NCBI RefSeq assembly: GCF_008329605.1
Contig: NZ_NPKO01000009.1
Location: 1-64,000 of the forward strand
Reading direction: 5' to 3'
From: Mycolicibacterium sp. P9-64
GTDB taxonomy: Bacteria; Actinomycetota; Actinomycetes; Mycobacteriales; Mycobacteriaceae
Length of the DNA: 64,000 nt
The position numbers were made by a program, and so were the translations under genes. The notes under the pieces were generated by a model. It made no database searches, was not told the DNA's origin, and worked only from the letters and a program-made list of their open reading frames with translations. Below are positions 1-7,693 of this stretch, in pieces (the first letter of the stretch is position 1; every line of letters begins with the position of its first letter).

Positions 1-644
1 ACGGCCGCGGCCGCGGCCAAGTCATGGCCGACACCCTGGTGCAGCGGGTCACCGGCCGGGCCGCGGAGGTGCCGGTGCCGGTGGCGGTGAATCTGGTGAT
101 CACCGATGAAAGCCTGCTCGGCGGGGATGATGAGCCGGCGCGGGTGGCGGGGTTCGGGCCGGTGCCCGCCGCGATCGGGCGACGCCTGATCGCGGCCTCG
201 TTGAAGGATCGGCGCTCCCGGGCCACGCTGCGCCGGCTGTACAAGCACCCCCGCAGTGGCGGGTTGGTGGCGATGGAATCGCGTGCCCGGGTGTTTCCGA
301 AGGGCTTGGCGAGGTTCATCGACCTGCGTGATGACACGTGCCGCACTCCGTATTGTGATGCGCCGATCCGCCACCACGACCACGCCACCGCCCATCATCG
401 TGGCGGGGTCACCAGTGGAGTGAACGGGTTGGGGCTGTGCGAGGCGTGCAACTACGCCAAGGAAGCACCCGGCTGGCAGGTCACCACCACCCAGGATGAG
501 CGGGGCACTCACACAGCGGAGTTCACCACACCCACCGGGGCCCGCCACCACTCCAAGGCGCCACCGCTACCCGGTCCGGTGGGTAGCTACCGCAGTGCGA
601 TCGAAATCGACTTCGGCTACCTCATCACCAAACACGCCGCCTAG
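1..644 (+). CDS. 13E12-type HNH endonuclease family protein (5' end cut by window)
   Basis: The reading frame is open from the first base, so the true start and most of the DUF222-like N-terminal region lie outside the window. An internal ATG at 24 should not be taken as the start. The visible C-terminal part ends in an HNH-like zinc region: a Cys pair (CRTPYC), a His-rich stretch (HHDHATAHH) and a second Cys pair (CEAC) followed by NYAK. Proteins of this kind occur in many copies in mycobacterial genomes (13E12 or REP13E12 family) and are often found at mobile or prophage-associated loci. Nuclease activity has rarely been shown for them. The family call is firm; the function is open. Confidence 0.8.
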   Translation, partial: GRGRGQVMADTLVQRVTGRAAEVPVPVAVNLVITDESLLGGDDEPARVAGFGPVPAAIGRRLIAASLKDRRSRATLRRLYKHPRSGGLVAMESRARVFPKGLARFIDLRDDTCRTPYCDAPIRHHDHATAHHRGGVTSGVNGLGLCEACNYAKEAPGWQVTTTQDERGTHTAEFTTPTGARHHSKAPPLPGPVGSYRSAIEIDFGYLITKHAA

Positions 645-651
645 CGGGAGT

Positions 652-1512
652 TCATGGCAGGGCGTCGATGACGCCGTGCCCGACAAAGGCGACGTCGCCG
701 CCGACCTTCACCGTCTCGACGCGGCTCGGGTCGCCTTCGGGTTGCACCCGCAATGTGCTTGGGCGGCCGGTGTATTGGCCTTGATGAAGAGTGAAGGTGT
801 CGCCACCGCGGGCCAGGCCGTGACGTAACCGGTAGGCGCCGATGGTGCCTGCAGCGCTACCCGTCGCGACGTCTTCGATGATGCCGTCGTTGTTCCAGTG
901 CCGCACCTCGAGGGCCGCTTCGTCGAGCAGAACGGCGAACTGGGCGCCGGCGCCCTGCACCAATTCCGTGATGTCGTAGGAGATTCGGGCCCCAGCCAGT
1001 GCGCCGGGGCGCACGGGCACGATCAGGTAGCGGAGGCCGGTGCTCACCACTTCCAGCGGCAGGTCGGGCATGAGATCCTCGGCCTCGAGATTGAAGGCAG
1101 CGGCGATGCCCGCACGGTCGTCGAACGATCCGAGGAACTCCGGAGCGCCCTGATCCAGCAGGCCCGAGTAGCCGTCGGCGGTGACGGCGGTGGTGATTTC
1201 GACCGTCTTGCCGATCAACTGGAACCGCCAAGTCTGGGCGTCGTCATGGCCGGACTGCCGGTGCAGGACCGCTGCCGCGCCGATGATCGGGTGCCCGGCG
1301 AAGGGCAGTTCTTCGAACAGATCGAAGATCCTGGCGCGGACCTGCCGATCCGTCCGCTCGAGGAAGATCGCCTCGAAATGCCGCATCTCTTGGGTGATCC
1401 GCAGCATTTGTTCGGAACTCAGGCCCCGAGCGTCGGGGAACACCGGCAGGCTGTTGCCGCCGAACGGGGTTTGACTGAAGACGTCGACGTGGACGAAGGC
1501 GAGGTCTCCCAT
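652..1512 (-). CDS. PhzF family isomerase/epimerase-like protein
   Basis: This 286-residue protein has the PhzF fold signature: N-terminal VDVFSQTPFGGNSLPVF, a catalytic-type Glu at about residue 47 in HFEAIF, GHPIIGAAAVL near residue 75 and a GSAAGTIGAY loop in the second half. The fold is related to diaminopimelate epimerase. PhzF itself isomerises a phenazine precursor, but most bacterial members have unknown substrates and no phenazine genes are visible here. It starts with ATG and is followed on the other strand by hisN. Length is normal for the family. Confidence 0.85.
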   Translation of the reverse strand: MGDLAFVHVDVFSQTPFGGNSLPVFPDARGLSSEQMLRITQEMRHFEAIFLERTDRQVRARIFDLFEELPFAGHPIIGAAAVLHRQSGHDDAQTWRFQLIGKTVEITTAVTADGYSGLLDQGAPEFLGSFDDRAGIAAAFNLEAEDLMPDLPLEVVSTGLRYLIVPVRPGALAGARISYDITELVQGAGAQFAVLLDEAALEVRHWNNDGIIEDVATGSAAGTIGAYRLRHGLARGGDTFTLHQGQYTGRPSTLRVQPEGDPSRVETVKVGGDVAFVGHGVIDALP

Positions 1513-1530
1513 GACGCCGGGACCGGCGGC

Positions 1531-1911
1531 CTAGCTGTACGGCGCGGGCGGGGGCGGCGGTGGCGGCTCGAGAGGTTCGGCCGGCGCAAACCCCCACTTG
1601 TCGGGGTTCTTTGCGGAGTACACGACGGGCATCAACTGGCCCATTGTCGGCCACGCGGTCACGGGCACGACCATCCGTTGATAGACCACGTGCTCGTTGA
1701 CGGTCGGCCCGTTGATGACGCCGCTGATGGTGACGAACTGTTCGCCGTCGGCGTCAGGGCGCGGGCTGACGCCGGTGACCAGCAGCGTGCCGTGCATCAC
1801 CTCGTTGCCTGGCCCACCGCGCGGACCACCCTTTCGGATACGCGGCACCACGATCAACGCGATGGCTCCGATCAACAGCAACAGCACAGCGAATTCCCAC
1901 ACGTCGACCAT
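1531..1911 (-). CDS. Small single-pass membrane protein, unknown function
   Basis: A 126-residue protein starts at the ATG at 1911. A longer in-frame reading would run antisense into hisN and is not believed. Residues about 6-23 (FAVLLLLIGAIALIVV) form one transmembrane helix followed by basic residues (RIRKGG), so the rest probably faces the cytoplasm. The body looks like a small beta-rich domain, and the C terminus is a proline run ending in APYS. I do not recognise the family. Its start codon lies only 15 bases from that of hisN on the other strand, so the two promoters overlap or the mRNAs are nearly leaderless. Confidence 0.7.
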   Translation of the reverse strand: MVDVWEFAVLLLLIGAIALIVVPRIRKGGPRGGPGNEVMHGTLLVTGVSPRPDADGEQFVTISGVINGPTVNEHVVYQRMVVPVTAWPTMGQLMPVVYSAKNPDKWGFAPAEPLEPPPPPPPAPYS

Positions 1912-1926
1912 GGTAGGACTGCAGCC

Positions 1927-2712
1927 ATGAGCTCTATCGCCGATGACGTCACTCTCGCGCTGCAGCTGGCCGATCACGCCGATGTGTTGACGCTTGACCG
2001 GTTCGGCGCACTGGACCTCAAGATCGAGACCAAACCCGATCTGACCCCGGTGACGGATGCCGACCGGTCGGCCGAGGAACTGCTCCGTGGCGTGCTCGCC
2101 GAGCACCGTCCGGACGACGCGGTTCTCGGCGAGGAGTTCGGCGGCACCGCGGTCTTCGAGGGCAGGCAATGGGTCTTGGATCCGATCGACGGGACCAAGA
2201 ACTTCGTCCGCGGGGTGCCAGTGTGGTCGACGCTCATCGCGCTGCTGCAGGACGGCGTGCCGGTGGTCGGCGTGGTGAGCGCCCCGGCGATGGCACGTCG
2301 GTGGTGGGCAGGCACCGGCCAGGGTGCCTTCACGTCGTTCGCCGGCGGCGCACCCCGCGCCATCTCGGTGTCCGGCGTGGCCGACATCGAATCGGCAAGC
2401 CTGTCGTTCTCCGATCTGACGACGGGTTGGGACGACCGGCGGTCGAATTTCATCGACCTCACCGACGCCGTGTGGCGAGTGCGCGCCTACGGCGACTTCT
2501 GGTCGTACTGCCTAGTGGCCGAGGGCGCCGTGGACATCGCCGTCGAGCCGGAGGTGAAGCTGTGGGATCTGGCGCCGCTGGACGTTTTGGTCCGCGAGGC
2601 GGGCGGGTCGTTCACCACCCTCGACGGCACCTCGGGTCCCCACGCTGGCAGCGCGCTGGCGACCAACGGCCTGCTGCATGATCAGGTGCTGGCCAGGCTC
2701 TCCAGGGTGTGA
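1927..2712 (+). CDS. hisN: Histidinol-phosphatase of the inositol monophosphatase fold
   Basis: The 261-residue protein shows the full IMPase metal site: LGEEFGG, then DPIDGTKNF, then WDLAPLDVLVREAGG. The DPIDGT Asp residues and the later WD Asp bind Mg2+. From memory it is close to M. tuberculosis HisN (Rv3137), which removes phosphate from L-histidinol phosphate, the penultimate step of histidine synthesis. The start at 1927 gives the conserved N terminus (SSIADDVTLALQLADH). An upstream in-frame extension overlaps the divergent gene and is rejected. Downstream fadE24/fadE23 are in the same order as in M. tuberculosis, which supports the assignment. Confidence 0.93.
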   Translation: MSSIADDVTLALQLADHADVLTLDRFGALDLKIETKPDLTPVTDADRSAEELLRGVLAEHRPDDAVLGEEFGGTAVFEGRQWVLDPIDGTKNFVRGVPVWSTLIALLQDGVPVVGVVSAPAMARRWWAGTGQGAFTSFAGGAPRAISVSGVADIESASLSFSDLTTGWDDRRSNFIDLTDAVWRVRAYGDFWSYCLVAEGAVDIAVEPEVKLWDLAPLDVLVREAGGSFTTLDGTSGPHAGSALATNGLLHDQVLARLSRV

Positions 2713-2735
2713 CTCGCCTAACAGGATCTCCCAAC

Positions 2736-2751
2736 CTTACTCCGGAGTAAG
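2736..2751. promoter_or_regulatory. Perfect 16-bp palindrome upstream of fadE24
   Basis: CTTACTCCGGAGTAAG is an uninterrupted perfect palindrome 41 bases before the fadE24 start codon, in the 80-base gap after hisN. Size and symmetry fit a TetR-family operator controlling fadE24-fadE23. I see no second copy in the window and no regulator gene beside it, so the regulator would be encoded elsewhere. Confidence 0.6.
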
Positions 2752-2792
2752 ATACGGTCATCGGCACTGCCCAACGACGCGAGGCTGCACAC

Positions 2793-4202
2793 ATGACCAA
2801 CACCCTGCCGGCCAAGAACGGCACGAATCAGCGCTCCAAGCGCTCCGGATCCGAGAGCGCCGTTGGCTTGCAACGGCACAAGCGGACGGCCACTTCCGTC
2901 GGAATTGCACTGATCACGCCGCTCTTCGGCCAAGAGTTCCTCGACAAGTACGGACTGCGCGACCCGCTCAACCGCGGGTTGCGGTACGGCGTCAAGACCA
3001 CGTTCTCCGCCATCGGCGCATCCACCCGTCAGTTCAAGCGGGTGCAGAGCCTCGGCAAGCCAGCTACGCGACTCAAGGCCAGTGGCGCCGACTACTTCGA
3101 TCTGACCCCCAACGACGAGCAGAAGATGATCGTCGAGACGATCGGTGAGTTCGCCGAGGAGATCCTGCGACCCGCTGCGTACGACGCCGACGATTCTGCC
3201 TCCCACCCGGCGGACCTGATCGCGAAGGCTGCCGAGCTCGGCATCACCGCCGTCAACATCCCCGAGGACTTCGACGGCATCGCCTCTCACCGCAGCACGG
3301 TGACCAACGCCCTGGTGGCTGAAGCCCTCGCCTACGGCGACATGGGACTGGCCCTTCCGATCCTCGCGCCCGGCGGTGTGGCGTCTGCGCTGACGCACTG
3401 GGGCAGTGCGGGTCAGCAGTCGACCTACCTTCCCGAGTTCGCGGGCGAGAACGTCCCGCAGGCGTGTGTCGCGATCGCCGAGCCGCACGCCCTGTTCGAC
3501 CCGACCGCGTTGAAGACCACCGCGGTGCGCACCCCGAGTGGCTACCGGCTCACCGGCGTCAAGTCGCTGGTGCCGGCCGCCGCCAATGCCGAGCTCTTCA
3601 TCATCGGTGCCCAGCTCAACGGCAAGCCCACGCTGTTCATCGTCGAATCCTCGTCGCAGGGGCTCACGGTCACGGCCGACCCAAGCATGGGCATCCGTGC
3701 GGCAGCGTTGGGCCGCATCGAACTCGCCAACGTCTCGGTGCCCTTGGCGAACCGCCTCGGCGAAGAAGACGCATCCGAGGCCGACTACGCACATGACTAT
3801 TCGGAGGCCATCGCGCTGGCCCGATTGGGTTGGGCCGCACTGGCAACCGGCACCTCGCACGCCGTGCTCGACTACGTCATCCCCTACGTCAAGGAGCGCG
3901 AGGCGTTCGGCGAACCGATCGCCCGCAGGCAGTCGGTTGCGTTCATGTGCGCCAACATCGCCATCGAACTGGACGGGCTCCGCCTGATCACCTGGCGCGG
4001 CGCCGCCCGCGCCGAGCAGGGACTGTCGTTCGCACGGGAAGCTGCGCTGGCCAAGCGGTTCGCCACCGACAAGGGCATGCAGATCGGACTGGACGGCGTG
4101 CAGTTGCTTGGCGGTCACGGCTACACCAAGGAACACCCGGTCGAGCGCTGGTACCGCGATCTGCGGGCACTCGGCGTCGCCGAAGGTGTCGTAGTCCTCT
4201 AG
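2793..4202 (+). CDS. fadE24: Acyl-CoA dehydrogenase FadE24
   Basis: The 469-residue protein has the acyl-CoA dehydrogenase order: an N-terminal helical part after a ~105-residue lead, the middle beta domain (PSGYRLTGVKSLVPAAANAELF) and a C-terminal helical bundle (LGGHGYTKEHPVERWYRDLRAL). It stops soon after the point where the usual catalytic YEGT segment would lie, reading VAEGVVVL, so it probably works with a partner. FadE23 is 34 bases downstream. Adjacent mycobacterial FadE pairs such as FadE28/FadE29 form alpha2beta2 enzymes; the same arrangement here is an inference. Start is ATG at 2793. It is transcribed from the promoter holding the 16-bp palindrome. Confidence 0.9.
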   Translation: MTNTLPAKNGTNQRSKRSGSESAVGLQRHKRTATSVGIALITPLFGQEFLDKYGLRDPLNRGLRYGVKTTFSAIGASTRQFKRVQSLGKPATRLKASGADYFDLTPNDEQKMIVETIGEFAEEILRPAAYDADDSASHPADLIAKAAELGITAVNIPEDFDGIASHRSTVTNALVAEALAYGDMGLALPILAPGGVASALTHWGSAGQQSTYLPEFAGENVPQACVAIAEPHALFDPTALKTTAVRTPSGYRLTGVKSLVPAAANAELFIIGAQLNGKPTLFIVESSSQGLTVTADPSMGIRAAALGRIELANVSVPLANRLGEEDASEADYAHDYSEAIALARLGWAALATGTSHAVLDYVIPYVKEREAFGEPIARRQSVAFMCANIAIELDGLRLITWRGAARAEQGLSFAREAALAKRFATDKGMQIGLDGVQLLGGHGYTKEHPVERWYRDLRALGVAEGVVVL

Positions 4203-4236
4203 CGGTCTCTGCAGAAAAGAAACGGAAAAACCTGAC

Positions 4237-5445
4237 ATGACAATCAATCTGGAACTTCCCAAGAAGCTGCAGGCCGTCATCGAGAAGGGGCATGAAGGTG
4301 CCGCCGAGATGCTGCGCCCGATCTCCCGAAAGTACGACCTCGCCGAGCACGCCTACCCGGTCGAGCTGGACACTCTTGCAACACTTTTCGAAGGCATCTC
4401 GGAGGCGAAGACCATCTCCTTCGCAGGCGCCGAGGCCTTCCGCGGTAGCGATGGCGAAAAGGAAAACGTCAACGGCGGCAACATGTCCGCGATCCTCAAC
4501 GTCCTCGAGGTCAGCTGGGGCGACGTCGCGCTGGTGTTGTCGATCCCCTTCCAGGGACTCGGCAACGCGGCGATCTCCGGCGTCGCGACCGACGAACAAC
4601 TCGAGCGGCTCGGCAAGGTCTGGGCGGCGATGGCCATCACCGAGCCCAGCTTCGGCTCCGACTCGGCCGCGGTGTCGACGACAGCCAAGCTCGACGGTGA
4701 CGAGTACGTCATCAACGGCGAGAAGATCTTCGTGACGGCAGGTTCTCGGGCCAGCCACATCGTGGTGTGGGCGACGGTGGACAAGTCGCTTGGCCGCGCA
4801 GCGATCAAGTCGTTCATCGTGCCCCGCGAGCATCCCGGCGTGACGGTCGAGCGCCTCGAGCACAAGCTGGGCATCAAGGCGTCCGATACCGCGGTGATCC
4901 GCTTCGACAACGTCCGCATTCCGAAGGACAACCTGCTGGGTAGCCCGGAGGTCAACGTCGACAAGGGCTTTGGCGGCGTCATGGAGACGTTCGACAACAC
5001 CCGCCCGATCGTTGCCGCGATGGCCGTCGGCATCGCGAGGGCTTCGCTGGAGGAGCTCCGCAAGATCCTCACCGACGCGGGCATCGAGATCTCCTACGAC
5101 AAGCCTGCCCACGCTCAAAGCGCTCCCGCCGCGGAGTTCCTGCGGATGGAATCCGACTGGGAGGCCGGCTACCTGCTGACGGTCCGCTCGGCGTGGCAGG
5201 CCGACAACAAGATCCCCAACTCCAAGGAAGCCTCGATGGGCAAGGCCAAGTCGGCGAGGGTGGCCAGCGACATCACCCTCAAGGCCGTCGAATTGGCAGG
5301 AACCACAGGGTATTCCGAGGAAACTCTGCTGGAGAAGTGGGCACGCGACTCGAAGATCCTCGACATCTTCGAGGGCACCCAGCAGATCCAGCAGCTCGTC
5401 GTCGCCCGCAGGCTGCTCGGCCTGTCGTCGGCCGAGCTCAAGTAG
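4237..5445 (+). CDS. fadE23: Acyl-CoA dehydrogenase FadE23
   Basis: This 402-residue FAD enzyme carries the flavin/substrate segment AMAITEPSFGSDSAAVSTTA, the beta-domain INGEKIFVTAGSRA, and a C-terminal IFEGTQQIQQLVVARRLLG. In medium-chain-type enzymes the Glu of the IFEGT motif is the catalytic base. It therefore supplies the catalytic residue that FadE24 seems to lack. It would catalyse alpha,beta-dehydrogenation of an acyl-CoA; the substrate is unknown. The 34-base gap from fadE24 indicates one transcript. From memory the pair matches Rv3139/Rv3140. Confidence 0.9.
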   Translation: MTINLELPKKLQAVIEKGHEGAAEMLRPISRKYDLAEHAYPVELDTLATLFEGISEAKTISFAGAEAFRGSDGEKENVNGGNMSAILNVLEVSWGDVALVLSIPFQGLGNAAISGVATDEQLERLGKVWAAMAITEPSFGSDSAAVSTTAKLDGDEYVINGEKIFVTAGSRASHIVVWATVDKSLGRAAIKSFIVPREHPGVTVERLEHKLGIKASDTAVIRFDNVRIPKDNLLGSPEVNVDKGFGGVMETFDNTRPIVAAMAVGIARASLEELRKILTDAGIEISYDKPAHAQSAPAAEFLRMESDWEAGYLLTVRSAWQADNKIPNSKEASMGKAKSARVASDITLKAVELAGTTGYSEETLLEKWARDSKILDIFEGTQQIQQLVVARRLLGLSSAELK

Positions 5446-5501
5446 CAGCGTCCTCCGATACGACCACCGGCGGCTGGAGGCCGTGGGATTAGGATTCCGG
5501 C

Positions 5502-6500
5502 ATGGCTGAGATAACCGCCCTGGTCGCGCACGAGGACGCCGAGAAGGGCGTCGTGCTCCTCCAGGAGTCCCTCGACGACTCGGCGCTGCCCGAGGGTGAC
5601 GTCACGATCGCGGTCGACTACTCGTCGGTCAACTTCAAGGACGGGTTGGCGGTGACTGCGGGCGGCGGTGTCGCGCGCAGCTACCCGCTGATTCCCGGCA
5701 TCGACGTCGCGGGCACGGTGTCGTCGAGCACCAGCCCGGACTTCGCCGTCGGCGACCCAGTGGTGGCGCACGGCTACGACATCGGCACCGGCCGACATGG
5801 CGGCTACGCCGAAGCCGCCCGCTACCCCGCCGACATGGTGGTCAAGCTCGGCAACGTGACGACCGCGCAGGCGGCGGCGATCGGGACCGCGGGCTTCACG
5901 GCCGCGATGAGCGTCGAAGCGATTCGCGCGCATGGCATTACACCCGACGACGGACCGATTCTGGTGACTGGCGCCAGCGGTGGTGTCGGAAGCGTGAGCG
6001 TCGACCTGCTGGCCGCGGCGGGCTACCACGTCGTCGCGTCGACGGGCAAGGCCGCCGCCCACGAACTCCTCGAACAGCTGGGTGCGGCCGAGATCGTCGG
6101 CCGCCTCCCAGAGGAGGGCGAGAAGGTCCGGGTGCTCGGCAAGGCGAAGTGGGCCGCCGTCGTGGACTGCGTTGGCGGTCAGACGCTGGCCTACGCGCTG
6201 AGCACGCTGAAGTATCGGGGTCTTGCCGCAGCGTCGGGATTGGCGGGCGCCGCGGATCTGCCGACCACGGTGCACCCGTTCATCCTGCGTGGCGCCACCC
6301 TGGCGGGCATCGACTCGGTTCTGGTGCCCATCGCCGAGCGTCGCGCCATCTGGGAGCGGATCGACGCCGATCTGCTTCCCCCGCATCTTGATCTGCTGAC
6401 CCGCGAGATTCCCGTCTCCGAGGTGCCGGAGACGCTGCCCTCGATCATCAAGGGCGGCGTCACCGGCCGCATCCGCGTCAAGGTGGCAGGCGGCTTCTGA
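5502..6500 (+). CDS. Zinc-free MDR oxidoreductase, YhdH/AcuI acryloyl-CoA reductase type
   Basis: The 332-residue protein has the features of the YhdH/YhfP branch of medium-chain dehydrogenases: NFKDGLAVTAGGGVARSYPL near the N terminus, PGIDVAGTV, HGYDIGTGRHGGYAE and the NADPH loop VTGASGGVGSVSVDLL. No catalytic-zinc Cys/His set is present. AcuI in this branch reduces acryloyl-CoA to propionyl-CoA, so a role beside acyl-CoA dehydrogenases is plausible but not shown. The slot corresponds to that of fadB4 in M. tuberculosis, but the closer FadB4-like protein is at 49200-50171. The ATG has an AGGA about 7 bases upstream. Confidence 0.85.
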   Translation: MAEITALVAHEDAEKGVVLLQESLDDSALPEGDVTIAVDYSSVNFKDGLAVTAGGGVARSYPLIPGIDVAGTVSSSTSPDFAVGDPVVAHGYDIGTGRHGGYAEAARYPADMVVKLGNVTTAQAAAIGTAGFTAAMSVEAIRAHGITPDDGPILVTGASGGVGSVSVDLLAAAGYHVVASTGKAAAHELLEQLGAAEIVGRLPEEGEKVRVLGKAKWAAVVDCVGGQTLAYALSTLKYRGLAAASGLAGAADLPTTVHPFILRGATLAGIDSVLVPIAERRAIWERIDADLLPPHLDLLTREIPVSEVPETLPSIIKGGVTGRIRVKVAGGF

Positions 6501-6522
6501 CCAGACGAGAGAAGCACATTCC

Positions 6523-7134
6523 GTGGCCGGAGCGAATTCCGATTCCCGGGAAGACCGCTCCGGCCACGAATGGCCAAGAGTCCTGTTCGGATTCTTGAGG
6601 ATCGGCGCGCTGGCGTTCGGCGGCGGCAGCGCCACCATCGTCGCGATGCGCGAGCTCGCACTGCGCAGGAGATGGCTCACCGAGGAAGAGTTCATCGAAA
6701 CCGTGGTGCTGAGCCGGGTCACCCCCGGCATCACCATCCTGGCGCAGACCATCTTGATCGGCCGCAAGGTCGACGGCGCGCGCGGCATCATCGCCGCCGT
6801 TGTCGGCATGCTGCTGCCGTCCGTCATCATCACCATCTTGCTTGCGCGGCTCTATGTCTCGGTGCGCGACCAATCCTGGTCGCAACGGCCCCTGGAGATG
6901 ATCGTGGCGCTCGCAGCGGGTTTCGCGGTCGCGCTGGTTCTGCTCCTCTTGAAGGACACGCTGTCCGTCGACAGGCACTGGCGGGGCCCGGTCGGGTTCC
7001 TCTGCTACGTCGCGCTGGCGGCGGTGGCGCCGAATCCGATTCTGCTGCTCGTCGCGGCCGTCGCCGCGGGTCTGCTGGCCCCGAGGTGCTTCGTCCCCCG
7101 TGACGCCCCCGAACAGGACTCGGATGCCGCTTAG
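6523..7134 (+). CDS. Chromate transporter (CHR family), N-terminal half-size subunit
   Basis: A 203-residue hydrophobic protein begins at a GTG 22 bases after the previous gene. The CHR signature is present: LFGFLRIGALAFGGGSATI, ALRRRWLTEEEF, then VTPGITILAQTI. About five to six membrane segments follow. In the CHR superfamily, short-chain members are encoded as tandem half-size genes that pair to form a transporter. Long ChrA proteins join both halves. Substrates can be chromate or other oxyanions, and the natural one here is unknown. It overlaps the second half by 11 bases. Confidence 0.85.
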   Translation: MAGANSDSREDRSGHEWPRVLFGFLRIGALAFGGGSATIVAMRELALRRRWLTEEEFIETVVLSRVTPGITILAQTILIGRKVDGARGIIAAVVGMLLPSVIITILLARLYVSVRDQSWSQRPLEMIVALAAGFAVALVLLLLKDTLSVDRHWRGPVGFLCYVALAAVAPNPILLLVAAVAAGLLAPRCFVPRDAPEQDSDAA

Positions 7135-7627
7135 CCACCTGTTCCTGGTCGTCCTGATCGCCAGCATGCTCAGCTTCGGCGGGCTTGGCTCGCTGCCCGT
7201 GCTGCAGAATGAGCTGGCCGCCAATGGCATATCGCCGAGCGACGTCGTGCTGCCTGCGCTTGCCGTCGGCAACATCAGCCCTGGCCCGAACGGTCTGTAT
7301 CTGGTGGCGGCGAGCTACTTCATGGGTGGCATCAAGGGCAGCCTGGTCGCCTGCCTGGCCGTGGCGCTTCCACCGTTGCTGGTGCTGCCGATCGAGCGCG
7401 CGAAGCGGCGCCTCATCCATCTCTCGCGGTTCCGCGCAATGCTGCGATCGTTGGCGCTGGCCGTCGTGGCGCTTCTCGTCGTCACCGACTGGTCGCTCAT
7501 CACGCACGCCGCAGCCAACGGCCCGCTCAGCATCGCCGTCATGGTGGCCGGCACCCTGGCACTGCTGTTCCGCGTGCCACCGTTGGTCGCCGTCATTGCA
7601 GCCATCTGCGTGGGGTTCATCTGGTGA
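7124..7627 (+). CDS. Chromate transporter (CHR family), second half-size subunit
   Basis: The 167-residue membrane protein repeats the CHR pattern of its neighbour: LVVLIASMLSFGGLGSLPVL, then LPALAVGNISPGPNGLYLVAASYFMG. ATG at 7124 has AGGA 5-6 bases upstream and is preferred. A GTG at 7100 is also in frame. The overlap with the first half implies coupled translation of equal amounts, as expected for a heterodimer. The gene ends just before a strong hairpin. Confidence 0.85.
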   Translation: MPLSHLFLVVLIASMLSFGGLGSLPVLQNELAANGISPSDVVLPALAVGNISPGPNGLYLVAASYFMGGIKGSLVACLAVALPPLLVLPIERAKRRLIHLSRFRAMLRSLALAVVALLVVTDWSLITHAAANGPLSIAVMVAGTLALLFRVPPLVAVIAAICVGFIW

Positions 7628-7635
7628 GAAATGAA

Positions 7636-7673
7636 CAACGCCGCTGCTCGGTGTGAACCGAGCAGCGGCGTTG
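7636..7673. terminator. Bidirectional hairpin terminator between convergent genes
   Basis: A 17-bp perfect stem (arms from CAACGCCGCTGC and its complement) closes a 4-base loop GTGA. It starts 8 bases after the chrA-like gene and ends 20 bases before the stop of the convergent antigen 85 gene. No long U-tract follows, which is usual for mycobacterial terminators. Confidence 0.85.
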
Positions 7674-7693
7674 AATTCAGACGGTGAGCGCTC

